Assembly: GCA_944363755.1 (NCBI GenBank) | Contig: CALVVC010000016.1 | Location: 1-14,438 of the forward strand | Length of the DNA: 14,438 nt | From: an uncultured Bacilli bacterium | GTDB taxonomy: Bacteria; Bacillota_I; Bacilli_A; RF39; UBA660 | Direction: 5' to 3' | Part shown: positions 1 to 7,327 of the stretch, one piece after another | Numbering within the stretch: the stretch's first letter is position 1 | Layout of the letters: every line of letters begins with the position of its first letter | Program-made: the position numbers and the translations under genes | The notes under the pieces: generated by a model | Seen by the model: only the letters and a program-made list of their open reading frames with translations | Database searches by the model: none | What the model was told of the DNA's origin: nothing

Positions 1-296
1 AGAAAAAAATAGGTAAAGTAAATGATTTACAAAAAGAATCTATTAGTTATGTTAGTGCAAGAAGACAAGCTTATTTTTTAGATAAGATGTTAGATAGTGA
101 TTTTCTTAGTGAAGAAGAAATTTCTGTAGTTAAAAGGGCTAGAAATGCTAAGAGTCATCCTAATCCTAGGGGATCTAGTATAATAGAATATAAGAAGGCA
201 ACGGCTCTTGAAGCTTTAATTGGTTATTTAAAACTTGAAGGTAGAAAAACTAGAATCGATGAAGTTATGAATTATATAGTGGAGGAATTATGTTAG
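1..296 (+). CDS. mrnC: Mini-ribonuclease III, C-terminal part (5' end outside window)
   Basis: This is the 3' portion of the small RNase III-like enzyme that matures the ends of 23S rRNA in Bacillota. It has the RNase III catalytic fold without a dsRNA-binding domain. The open frame enters from the left edge (first full codon at 3). Visible family features are the stretch VSARRQA, the EEE-x-x-VVKRARNAKS segment, and ATALEALIGYL near the end, which match the C-terminal half of MrnC closely. The catalytic acidic residues of the first half lie outside the window. The stop codon overlaps the start of rlmB by 7 bases, the order seen in Bacillus (cysS-mrnC-rlmB), so translational coupling is likely. 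The internal ATG at 87 is only an in-frame Met and not the start. Confidence 0.9.
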   Translation, partial: KKIGKVNDLQKESISYVSARRQAYFLDKMLDSDFLSEEEISVVKRARNAKSHPNPRGSSIIEYKKATALEALIGYLKLEGRKTRIDEVMNYIVEELC

Positions 297-994
297 TATA
301 TGGAAGAAATGTGATGATGAGAATATTTAAGGATGAAAAACTTTTAAAAAAAGTTAGAAAATTGAAAATTGAAGAGAAATATTACTTGAAAATTAAAAAT
401 TCCTTAGGGGAATTTCCAAAATCTAAGATAAAAATAGCTCAAAAAACGGAAATTGATAATTTGACCGAAGATAATCATCAAGGTATAATCATCGATATGG
501 AGGACTATCAGTATACTCCTTTTAGTAAAATACTAGAAAAAGAATATGATAAAATCCTTATTTTGGACCATATTCTTGATCCTCATAACTTTGGGGCTAT
601 TATTAGAACAGCAGTTGCAAGTGGCTTTAATGCTATTATTATTCCTAATGATAGACAAGTACTTGTAAACTCTACTGTTGTTAAAACTAGTGTAGGTGCA
701 GTGTTTGATATTGATATAGTCTTAGTTACTAATATTAATAATACTATAAAAACACTTAAAGATAATGGTTTCTGGATATATGGTACAGTTATGAATGGAG
801 AAGATTATTCTAGTGTAGATTACAATGGAAAAGTTTGTCTTATTATTGGTAACGAAGAGAAAGGTATTAGTAGGTTAGTTAAAGAATCTTGTGACTTTTT
901 GATTACTATTCCTATTAGTCCTAAAATAGATAGTTTAAATGCTTCTGTGGCAGCAGGTATACTGATGTATGAGGTAGTCCGAAATAGAAAGTAG
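290..994 (+). CDS. rlmB: 23S rRNA (guanosine-2'-O-)-methyltransferase RlmB, SpoU/TrmH family
   Basis: SAM-dependent ribose methyltransferase of the SPOUT (TrmH) class, which methylates a guanosine in 23S rRNA. The 234-residue protein opens with VYGRNV, the usual start of this family, which supports the ATG at 290. All three SpoU motifs are present. Motif 1 is LDPHNFGAIIRTA at about residues 95-107, with the conserved Asn and Arg. Motif 2 is IIGNEEKGISRLV at about 184-196. Motif 3 is SLNASVAAGILMYE at about 214-227, which forms the trefoil knot binding SAM. The N-terminal substrate-binding region (residues 1-75) is short and Lys-rich. It overlaps mrnC by 7 bases and is followed 5 bases later by the sigma factor gene. 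In Bacillus, rae1 (yacP) lies between rlmB and sigH, and it is missing here. Confidence 0.95.
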   Translation: MLVYGRNVMMRIFKDEKLLKKVRKLKIEEKYYLKIKNSLGEFPKSKIKIAQKTEIDNLTEDNHQGIIIDMEDYQYTPFSKILEKEYDKILILDHILDPHNFGAIIRTAVASGFNAIIIPNDRQVLVNSTVVKTSVGAVFDIDIVLVTNINNTIKTLKDNGFWIYGTVMNGEDYSSVDYNGKVCLIIGNEEKGISRLVKESCDFLITIPISPKIDSLNASVAAGILMYEVVRNRK

Positions 995-999
995 GAGTT

Positions 1000-1569
1000 A
1001 TGAAATATAATGATTATGAACTATTAGACTTAATTTATGATAATGATGAAATAGCTTATGATATTATGCTTAATAAGTATAAACCTATTATCTATAATAA
1101 AGCTTTAGAGTATTATACCTATTTAAAAGATAATAAGTGTACAGGTTTTAGTTTAGATGACTTTTATGAAGAAGGTATCATTGCTTTTAATAATGCTCTT
1201 AGAAATTACGATTCTAATAAAGGAAGTTTGTTTTATTCCTTTTTATTAGTGTGTTTATCTTCTTCATTTAATCTCTTATATAGAAATATACTTAAATTAA
1301 AGAATAGACCTCTTTTAAAATATAAAGAGTTAGACTTTGAGGTTAGAGACATAAGAGCGGTAGATCCATATGATGATATTGATAATTTAGATATATATAT
1401 AAAACTAGAAGATTATTTAGATAATTTAAGTCAACTTGATTATGCTATTATTGTTTTGAGAATAAATAATTTTAAATATTCAGAGATATCTAATCTTTTA
1501 GATGTTAGTTCTTCTCATATAAGTAGAGTTATTAAAAAGATGAGAGAAAAACTTAAATTTAGTTGTTGA
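1000..1569 (+). CDS. RNA polymerase sigma-70 family factor, SigH-like
   Basis: A small sigma factor of 189 residues with region 2 and region 4 but no region 1.1 or 3. Region 2 is seen as LDDFYEEGIIAFNNALRNYD (about 52-71), followed by the helix that melts the -10 element (SLFYSFLLVCLSSS). Region 4 is the C-terminal HTH, FKYSEISNLLDVSSSHISRVI at about 157-177. Its place right after mrnC-rlmB is that of sigH (sigma-30) in Bacillus, so SigH is the best family guess, though the sequence is divergent. The Shine-Dalgarno AGGAG at 993-997 sits only 2 bases before the ATG, and the next in-frame Met (codon 23) would cut into the conserved N-terminus. An early sporulation/competence role is known for SigH, but nothing here shows that the organism sporulates. 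Confidence 0.8.
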   Translation: MKYNDYELLDLIYDNDEIAYDIMLNKYKPIIYNKALEYYTYLKDNKCTGFSLDDFYEEGIIAFNNALRNYDSNKGSLFYSFLLVCLSSSFNLLYRNILKLKNRPLLKYKELDFEVRDIRAVDPYDDIDNLDIYIKLEDYLDNLSQLDYAIIVLRINNFKYSEISNLLDVSSSHISRVIKKMREKLKFSC

Positions 1570-1595
1570 CAAACTATTCTTTCTTTTGATATTAT
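1566..1595 (+). promoter_or_regulatory. Promoter of the rel-family gene
   Basis: TTGACA at 1566-1571 and TATTAT at 1590-1595 are separated by 18 bases, a near-consensus vegetative promoter. The -35 box overlaps the stop codon of the sigma factor gene. The transcript would begin near 1602, leaving a leader of roughly 115 nt before the TTG start of the rel gene. Confidence 0.6.
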
Positions 1596-1627
1596 CTTTC
1601 TAATCTTTGATAAGAGGTAGTGATGTT

Positions 1628-1666
1628 ATGAGAGATTTTTTAGATATATTTAATTGTTATATATAA
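1628..1666 (+). CDS. Possible 12-residue leader peptide before rel gene
   Basis: A tiny ORF (ATG at 1628, TAA at 1664-1666) encoding MRDFLDIFNCYI lies between the rel promoter and the terminator-like hairpin at 1665-1694. An AGAGG sequence at 1613-1617 could serve as ribosome binding site with 10 bases of spacing. A two-codon ORF (ATG-TTA-TGA at 1623) overlaps its start. The stop codon abuts the hairpin, as in leader-peptide attenuators, so a ribosome finishing here would cover the stem. There is no run of one amino acid that would name a regulatory signal. Such a short ORF can arise by chance in AT-rich DNA, so this is a tentative call. Confidence 0.25.
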   Translation: MRDFLDIFNCYI

Positions 1667-1694
1667 GATGGCTTTTTTAGTAAGTCATTTTTTT
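1665..1694 (+). terminator. Terminator-like hairpin in rel leader (possible attenuator)
   Basis: The stem ATGGCTT (1668-1674) pairs with AAGTCAT (1682-1688), including one G-U pair. It can be extended outward by G-U and two A-U pairs, has a 7-base loop, and is followed by six T (1689-1694). This is an intrinsic terminator shape with low GC. It lies downstream of the strong promoter at 1566-1595 and upstream of the rel start, with no convincing promoter after it. Transcripts must therefore read through it to express rel. It may also terminate transcription coming from the sigma gene. Confidence 0.5.
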
Positions 1695-1719
1695 GTATAA
1701 TTTGGAGAGGAGTGGTATT

Positions 1720-3186
1720 TTGATAACTATTGATGATGTACTTGCTAAAGTTAAAGAAAATAAAATAGGGGGAGAAGAAGTTATTAAAAAAGCATATCTT
1801 TTGGCGGAAAAACTTCATGAAGGACAGTTTAGGCAAAGTGGGGATGCTTATATAACTCATCCTTTGAATGTTTCTTATATTCTTGCCTCGACTTATAATG
1901 ATACTGAAACAATTGTGGCAGGTCTTTTACATGATACTGTTGAAGATACTGATATTACTTTAAGTGAGATAGAGTCTATATTTGGTAGTAGTGTGGCAAG
2001 ACTTGTTGATGGTGTTAGTAAATTAAAAGGGCTTAATTTTTCTAGTAAGAGTGAAAAAGTAGAAGCGAATACGGCTAAGATATTAAGAGCGGTTAATGAT
2101 GATATTAGAGATGTTTCTATTAAATGTGCTGATAGATTACATAATATGGAGACAATTGGTTTTAAGAGTCTATTTAAACAAAAAGAAAATGCTCTTGAGA
2201 CAATAGATTTGTATGTTCCTTTAGCATATAGAATTGGTATATATGAAATTAAGAAACGATTAGAAGATTTGTCTTTTAAAGTCTTAAATCCTTTAGAGTA
2301 TGAAGATACTTATAGAAAAATAAATGATTATTTTAATGAAAATAAAAAAACTTTAGATTATGTTGTTTATAATACAGAAAAAGTATTAAAATCTAATGGA
2401 ATTGACTGTGTTATTAAGTTAAGAATAAAAGAAGTTTATAGTACTTATAAAAAGTTACTTAAATTAAATAAAAGACAAAATCATTTTAATATGATTGATA
2501 ATGATTTTGTATCAATAAATTCTATACATGATTTATTTGCTATTAAAATAATAACAGATGATTATTTAGATTGTTATAAAGCTTTAGGTGTTATTAATAA
2601 TGAATATCTTGTTGATACTTCTAGAATTAAAGATTTTATCGCTGTATCTAAAACTAATTTCTATAAGTCATTACATACTGTATTTTGCGTTAATGATTGT
2701 TTAGTACAAGCACAGATTAGAACTAAAGAGATGGATATGATGGATAGTTATGGGCTTCCTTATTATATATATTCTAAGAATAGACCATTTAGCGAAGTGC
2801 AAGATGAGATAAGAGAGAAGTTACAGTTTTGTAAAGATCTTAATTTTCTTAGTGAATATTTTGAAAGAAATGATTTATATGTAGAGAAAGTTAAAAAAGA
2901 GTTGTTTGCTAATGAGAAGGTTTATGTTAAGAATAAAAATAATAAAACTATAGAATTACCTTTAGGGTCTACTCCTATAGATTTAGCATTTATAGAAGAT
3001 GAAAATATTGGTTATAATTTAAGTAGAGTAGTTGTTAATGGAATAGAAGTACCACTTGATTATGAGCTTAAAAATAATGATAGAGTATCTTTTATATTAG
3101 GTGGGACTCCTTTAGATTATTGGTTAGATTCTGTTAAGACAACAAGAGCGAAGGAGAAGATTTTAGAATATAAACAACTCTTGTAA
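1720..3186 (+). CDS. rel: RelA/SpoT-family protein, HD-synthetase-TGS, shortened; probable (p)ppGpp hydrolase
   Basis: A 488-residue member of the long RelA/SpoT family. I chose TTG at 1720 because GGAGAGGAG (1704-1712) sits 7 bases before it; an earlier in-frame TTG at 1693 falls in the hairpin T-tract. The HD hydrolase domain (about 1-180) keeps Arg38, His47, the HDxxED motif (His71-Asp72, Glu75-Asp76) and Asp138 in ADRLHNM, so ppGpp hydrolysis looks intact. The synthetase domain (about 220-350) is recognisable from YSTYKKL, RIKDFI and FYKSLHT, but the position normally holding the catalytic Glu of ExQIRT is Gln330 (QAQIRT). The usual PKPN is SKTN, and the Arg of the DLxAxR motif is Lys. 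A TGS domain follows (about 400-460). The chain ends soon after; the helical, zinc-finger/RIS and ACT domains of the usual ~730-residue Rel are missing. I infer a hydrolase-biased, ribosome-independent enzyme. Confidence 0.85.
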   Translation: MITIDDVLAKVKENKIGGEEVIKKAYLLAEKLHEGQFRQSGDAYITHPLNVSYILASTYNDTETIVAGLLHDTVEDTDITLSEIESIFGSSVARLVDGVSKLKGLNFSSKSEKVEANTAKILRAVNDDIRDVSIKCADRLHNMETIGFKSLFKQKENALETIDLYVPLAYRIGIYEIKKRLEDLSFKVLNPLEYEDTYRKINDYFNENKKTLDYVVYNTEKVLKSNGIDCVIKLRIKEVYSTYKKLLKLNKRQNHFNMIDNDFVSINSIHDLFAIKIITDDYLDCYKALGVINNEYLVDTSRIKDFIAVSKTNFYKSLHTVFCVNDCLVQAQIRTKEMDMMDSYGLPYYIYSKNRPFSEVQDEIREKLQFCKDLNFLSEYFERNDLYVEKVKKELFANEKVYVKNKNNKTIELPLGSTPIDLAFIEDENIGYNLSRVVVNGIEVPLDYELKNNDRVSFILGGTPLDYWLDSVKTTRAKEKILEYKQLL

Positions 3187-3207
3187 TTAAGAGGAAAATG
3201 CTATAAA
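3181..3207 (+). promoter_or_regulatory. Possible weak extended -10 promoter before pseudokinase-like gene
   Basis: TTGTAA (3181-3186) and TATAAA (3202-3207), with an upstream TG (3199-3200) giving TGCTATAAA. The spacing of 15 is short. It overlaps the end of the rel gene. The downstream gene could equally be co-transcribed with rel, since no terminator lies between them. Confidence 0.3.
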
Positions 3208-3241
3208 ATAGTAGTATAAAGAATAGAGAGTAGTGATACTT

Positions 3242-3934
3242 ATGGGAGATATGATTAGGATGCCTTTTGAAGAAACACTTGATGAATATACTAAAAGTTA
3301 TCATAATAATGATGAGTATACCCGTCTTTTTTATGTAATGGATTCAACAATGAAATATATTCATGGTAAGGGGTATTATGTTATTAATTTTAATCCAAAA
3401 AATATAGTAGTAGGTGTTACTAGTGATAATAGAGATTTTGTTAATTTTAAGAGTTTAGATGTAATGGATGATGATATTACTAATAAAATTAATAGTAATA
3501 TATATAACTTAGCTTTTTTAGAGATTGGTCTTTTATCTGAGACTTTGGACTATTTAAAGCCTGATTTTTTAAAAGAAAATTATTCACAGTTTAAAATATT
3601 TATACCTGAAGCTTTAGTTAATTATTATCAAATGATAGTAGTTAATGGAGGACATAGTTATTTGTGTGATTATATAGAAATTAAAAATAAACAAGAAGTT
3701 AGTAAACTAAATAAAGCTTTAGAAGAAGATGGTGGTGTAAATAAAGGAAGAAGTTATGTTAAGAGTACTGGTCATTATGGTAATGATGATGAAAAAATTG
3801 TTCCTATGAAGTTACCTAATCAAGATAATAAAGATAATATAGCAGCTTTTGTTACTAATTATGTGTTAGCATTTATGGTAATTGCTAGTAGTCTTCTTAT
3901 TCCTATAATAGCATTTTTATTAGGACAAAGATAA
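3242..3934 (+). CDS. Tail-anchored membrane protein with degenerate protein-kinase-like segment
   Basis: I do not recognise a named family. The 230-residue protein has a soluble N-terminal part (about 1-175), a polar Asn/Asp/Lys-rich linker, and one hydrophobic helix at the extreme C-terminus (about 200-227, AAFVTNYVLAFMVIASSLLI) ending in LLGQR. This predicts a tail anchor with the bulk in the cytoplasm. The stretch YIHGKGYYVINFNPKNIVV resembles the kinase catalytic loop (LHxxGxxHxDxKPxNIL) with the catalytic Asp replaced, and SNIYNLAFLEIGLL resembles the DxYxLG helix of the C-lobe. No glycine loop, catalytic Asp or DFG is seen, so any fold would be a pseudokinase without an N-lobe. Start choice: ATG 3242 has AGAGAG 11 bases upstream; GTG 3233 is also in frame but sits too near that site. 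It follows rel by 55 bases and ends at a terminator. Function unknown. Confidence 0.7.
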   Translation: MGDMIRMPFEETLDEYTKSYHNNDEYTRLFYVMDSTMKYIHGKGYYVINFNPKNIVVGVTSDNRDFVNFKSLDVMDDDITNKINSNIYNLAFLEIGLLSETLDYLKPDFLKENYSQFKIFIPEALVNYYQMIVVNGGHSYLCDYIEIKNKQEVSKLNKALEEDGGVNKGRSYVKSTGHYGNDDEKIVPMKLPNQDNKDNIAAFVTNYVLAFMVIASSLLIPIIAFLLGQR

Positions 3935-3936
3935 AG

Positions 3937-3965
3937 GTATAGATTTAATTAGTCTATACTTTTAT
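3937..3965 (+). terminator. Intrinsic terminator after pseudokinase-like gene
   Basis: GTATAGA at 3937-3943 pairs with TCTATAC at 3953-3959. The stem extends by T-G and T-A to 9 bp with a 5-base loop and is followed by TTTTAT and further T-rich sequence. It begins 3 bases after the stop codon and closes the rel transcription unit before the uvrA promoter. Confidence 0.8.
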
Positions 3966-3990
3966 CATCTTTTTATTATAGAAAATTTGT

Positions 3991-4019
3991 TTGACTAATT
4001 AGTATACTTATGGTATATT
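3991..4019 (+). promoter_or_regulatory. Promoter of the uvrA-whiA gene cluster, with extended -10
   Basis: TTGACT (3991-3996) and TATATT (4014-4019) with exactly 17 bases between, plus TG at 4011-4012 making an extended -10 (TGGTATATT). It lies between the terminator at 3937-3965 and the uvrA ribosome binding site. No other clear promoter or terminator was seen until after whiA. No SOS-box-like operator was recognised near it. Confidence 0.75.
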
Positions 4020-4081
4020 TTGGTAGTAGAAAAAAATATTATTTTGTATTATAATAATAAGCGTTTTAAGGAAGTGGTATT

Positions 4082-6889
4082 GTGGATAAAATAATAGTAA
4101 AAGGTGCTAGAGAAAATAATTTAAAGAATGTTTCGATAGAATTACCTAAGAATAAATTAATTGTAATGACTGGTGTTAGTGGTAGTGGTAAAAGTTCTCT
4201 TGCTTTTGATACGATATATGCTGAAGGACAAAGAAGATATGTAGAGAGTTTATCTGCTTATGCGAGACAGTTTTTAGGTGGTACTGAGAAGCCTGATGTT
4301 GATTCTATAGAAGGACTTAGTCCTGCTATTAGTATAGATCAGAAGACTACTAGTAAGAATCCTCGTAGTACAGTTGGTACGGTTACTGAAATATATGATT
4401 ATTTACGTCTTTTATTTGCAAGAGTAGGGGTACCATATTGTCCTAATCATAATATTCCTATTACTAGTCAAAGTATTGAGGAGATGACTAATAAAATATT
4501 AGAACATGAAGAAGGTACAAGGCTTGTTATTATGGCTCCTGTTGTTTATGGAGAGAAAGGTACTCATAAAGATTTACTTGATAATTTAAGGAAGCAGGGA
4601 TTTGTTAGAGTTAGAATAAATAAAGAGATGCATGATTTAACTGAGGAGATTAACTTAGATAAAAATAAGAAGTCTAATATAGAAGTAATTGTTGATAGAA
4701 TAGTTTTGAAAGATGGTATTAGAAGTAGATTATTTGAATCACTTGAGGTTGCTACTAAACTTAGTAAAGGTAAAGTAGTAGTAGATTTTCTAGGGGATAA
4801 AGAAGTAGTTTACTCAGAAGATTTTGCGTGTCCTTATTGTGATTTTTCTCTACCTGAACTTGAACCTCGTCTATTTAGTTTTAATGCACCTTATGGAGCG
4901 TGTCCTGAGTGTAAAGGACTTGGTATAAAATTAAAAATAGACCCTGATTTAGTTATTCCAGATAAAAATAAATCTTTAAAAGATGGGGCGATTGTTACAC
5001 TTGGTGATGATACTGATAATATTTACTATAAAAGACTTGAATGTATGTGTAAACATTATAAAATTAGTACTAGTAAACCTTTTAAAAAGTTAACTGATAG
5101 GGAGAAAGACTTAATACTTTATGGGAGTGATGATTTAATTCATTTTAACTATAAATCTCGTAGTGGTAATGTTACTAATCAAACAGATTATTATGAAGGG
5201 GTTATCAATAACTTAGAGAGACGTTATATGGAAACATCTAGTGGTTGGATTAGAGAATGGTTAGAGAAGTTTATGATAGAGACTACTTGTGAAGTTTGTC
5301 ATGGTGCTAGACTTAGTGATGATGTACTTTCTGTTAAAATAGGTAATAAAAATATTTATGAAGTAACTTGTATGAGTATAAAAGAACTTATTACTTTCTT
5401 TGATAACTTAAAACTTAGTGAAGAGAAAATGGCTATAGCAGATCTTATATTGAAAGAAATAAAATCACGTCTATCTTTCTTAAAAAATGTAGGACTTGAA
5501 TATTTAACTCTTGCAAGAAGTGCAGGAACACTTAGTGGTGGGGAAGCCCAACGTATTAGACTTGCTACGCAGATTGGCTCTCGTTTAACAGGGGTACTTT
5601 ATGTTCTTGATGAGCCTAGTATTGGTCTTCATCAAAGAGATAATGATAGACTTATTAAATCTATGTTAGAGATGAGAGATTTAGGTAATACTTTAATAGT
5701 TGTAGAACATGATACTGATACAATGCTTGCTGCTGATTATCTTGTTGATGTAGGTCCTCTTGCTGGAGATAGAGGTGGAAAGATTGTCTCAGCAGGAACA
5801 CCAGAAGAAGTAATGAAGTGTGATGAAAGTATTACAGGACGTTACTTAAGTGGTAAAGAATGTATTCCTGTTCCTGAAACAAGAAGAAAAGGTACTGGTA
5901 AGTTTATAACTATTAAGGGCGCTAAAGAGAATAACTTAAAAAATATAGATGTTAAAATACCTCTTGGAACTTTTACCCTAATAACTGGTGTTAGTGGTAG
6001 TGGTAAGAGTAGTTTAATTAATGAGATACTTGTTAAGGCTACATCTAATACTTTATATAAGTCTAAAGTTAAACCAGGTAAGCATGATAAAATAGTTGGT
6101 CTTGATAATATAGATAAACTTGTAGATATATCACAATCACCTATTGGAAGAACTCCAAGAAGTAATCCTGCTACTTATACAGGAGTATTTGATGATATTA
6201 GAGAGTTATTTACTAATACTAAAGAAGCAAAGATGTATGGTTTTCTTAAAAATAGATTTTCCTTTAATGTAAAAGGAGGTAGATGTGAAGCGTGTCATGG
6301 TGATGGTGTTAAGAAAATAGAGATGCATTTCTTACCTGATGTTTATGTAGACTGTGAAGTTTGTCATGGTACAAGGTATAATAAAGAGACGTTAAACATT
6401 TATTATAAAGAGAAGAATATTGCAGATGTTTTAAATATGCGAGTTAGTGAAGCTTTAGAATTCTTTAGCAATGTTCCAAAAATTAAAAATAAACTTCAAG
6501 TACTTGAAGATGTAGGATTAGGATACATTAAACTTGGACAAAGTGCACCAACACTAAGCGGTGGTGAAGCTGAGCGAGTTAAACTTGCTAAAGAGTTACA
6601 GAAAAAACCTACTGGTAAAACTTTATATGTTTTAGATGAGCCAACAACTGGTTTGCATTCAGCAGATATTAAGAAGTTACTTGCAATTTTACAAAAAATA
6701 GTCGATAATAAAGATACAGTTGTAGTTATAGAGCATAACTTAGATGTGATTAAATGTGCTGATTATATTATTGATTTAGGTCCTGAAGGAGGAGATGGTG
6801 GTGGTATGGTAGTTGCTACTGGAACTCCAGAAGAAATTAGTAAAGTTAAGGAATCTTATACAGGACAGTTTTTAAAGAAAATGTTATAG
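4082..6889 (+). CDS. uvrA: Excinuclease ABC subunit A
   Basis: DNA damage-recognition ATPase of nucleotide excision repair, which loads UvrB onto lesions. At 935 residues it is full length. It holds two ABC modules. The first has Walker [10 protein letters not shown] at 31-39, the signature LSGGEAQR from 484, and Walker [10 protein letters not shown]. The second has Walker A at 636-644, the signature LSGGEAER from 825, and [10 protein letters not shown] zinc site is formed by Cys250/253/274/277, and the C-terminal zinc finger essential for DNA binding by Cys735/738/758/761; CEVCHG around residue 408 is also conserved. The start is GTG with AAGGAAG at 4068-4074, spacing 7. Unlike Bacillus, uvrB is not immediately upstream. 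The next gene's Shine-Dalgarno overlaps the stop codon, so uvrA heads the downstream operon. Confidence 0.98.
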   Translation: MDKIIVKGARENNLKNVSIELPKNKLIVMTGVSGSGKSSLAFDTIYAEGQRRYVESLSAYARQFLGGTEKPDVDSIEGLSPAISIDQKTTSKNPRSTVGTVTEIYDYLRLLFARVGVPYCPNHNIPITSQSIEEMTNKILEHEEGTRLVIMAPVVYGEKGTHKDLLDNLRKQGFVRVRINKEMHDLTEEINLDKNKKSNIEVIVDRIVLKDGIRSRLFESLEVATKLSKGKVVVDFLGDKEVVYSEDFACPYCDFSLPELEPRLFSFNAPYGACPECKGLGIKLKIDPDLVIPDKNKSLKDGAIVTLGDDTDNIYYKRLECMCKHYKISTSKPFKKLTDREKDLILYGSDDLIHFNYKSRSGNVTNQTDYYEGVINNLERRYMETSSGWIREWLEKFMIETTCEVCHGARLSDDVLSVKIGNKNIYEVTCMSIKELITFFDNLKLSEEKMAIADLILKEIKSRLSFLKNVGLEYLTLARSAGTLSGGEAQRIRLATQIGSRLTGVLYVLDEPSIGLHQRDNDRLIKSMLEMRDLGNTLIVVEHDTDTMLAADYLVDVGPLAGDRGGKIVSAGTPEEVMKCDESITGRYLSGKECIPVPETRRKGTGKFITIKGAKENNLKNIDVKIPLGTFTLITGVSGSGKSSLINEILVKATSNTLYKSKVKPGKHDKIVGLDNIDKLVDISQSPIGRTPRSNPATYTGVFDDIRELFTNTKEAKMYGFLKNRFSFNVKGGRCEACHGDGVKKIEMHFLPDVYVDCEVCHGTRYNKETLNIYYKEKNIADVLNMRVSEALEFFSNVPKIKNKLQVLEDVGLGYIKLGQSAPTLSGGEAERVKLAKELQKKPTGKTLYVLDEPTTGLHSADIKKLLAILQKIVDNKDTVVVIEHNLDVIKCADYIIDLGPEGGDGGGMVVATGTPEEISKVKESYTGQFLKKML

Positions 6890-6898
6890 GAGGACGTT

Positions 6899-7327
6899 AT
6901 GAAGATAATTGTAAAAACAAAAGAGAAAATCAGATTAAATAGATTCTTAGAATGGCTTTTGTATTTTGCAAGTTACTCTTTAGTCTTCTTTTTAGTTTCT
7001 TGTTTTTTTAAGACTTTTTATATAGATTCATCGCATCCTGTTCTTTTTTCAATACTTGCATCTTTTATAATATATATTTTAAATAAGACTATAAAACCTT
7101 TACTAGTTAGATTTACTATACCAGTAACGGCTTTAACTTTTGGACTTTTTTATCCATTTATTAATTTATTTATTTTAAAACTTACTGATTGGATTTTAGG
7201 TAAATATTTTAATTTACTTGATTTTTGGGTTGCTCTTGCTATATCAATATTAATATCTCTTGCGAATGTTTTAATAGAAGAATTTGTTATTAAACCAATT
7301 ATTAGAAAGGTTAAATATCATGGATAG
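6899..7327 (+). CDS. YvlD-like four-helix membrane protein (phage holin family 4 superfamily, PF04020-type)
   Basis: A 142-residue integral membrane protein with a short Lys/Arg-rich N-terminus and four hydrophobic segments at roughly 16-38, 47-63, 74-97 and 109-129. The run SFIIYILNKTIKPLL followed by FTIPVTALTFGLFYPFINLF matches the ILNxxIKPLLxxLTLPxTxLTxGLFxxxIN pattern of the YvlD family. This family is called holin-like by similarity, but it is chromosomal and of unknown function in Bacillota. In B. subtilis yvlD also lies near uvrA, hprK and lgt, which supports the assignment. A strong AGGAGG (6888-6893), overlapping the uvrA stop, is 5 bases from the ATG. Its last 8 bases overlap the start of lgt, so the two are likely coupled in translation. 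Confidence 0.8.
   Translation: MKIIVKTKEKIRLNRFLEWLLYFASYSLVFFLVSCFFKTFYIDSSHPVLFSILASFIIYILNKTIKPLLVRFTIPVTALTFGLFYPFINLFILKLTDWILGKYFNLLDFWVALAISILISLANVLIEEFVIKPIIRKVKYHG

Noticed and set aside
1696..1701. Perfect TATAAT just before the rel ribosome binding site
   Set aside because: No -35 or TG element at suitable spacing, and transcription would begin inside the ribosome binding site. The TTGACA/TATTAT pair at 1566-1595 is the better promoter.
1657..1860. 67-codon minus-strand ORF opposite the rel gene start
   Set aside because: It lies antisense to the conserved HD domain, has low-complexity Phe/Asn/Ile-rich composition and no ribosome binding site; it is a shadow of the rel gene.
6899..7327. 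Phage holin or prophage remnant
   Set aside because: The holin label is only superfamily similarity; no lysin or phage genes are nearby and the context (uvrA, lgt) is chromosomal, as for yvlD.
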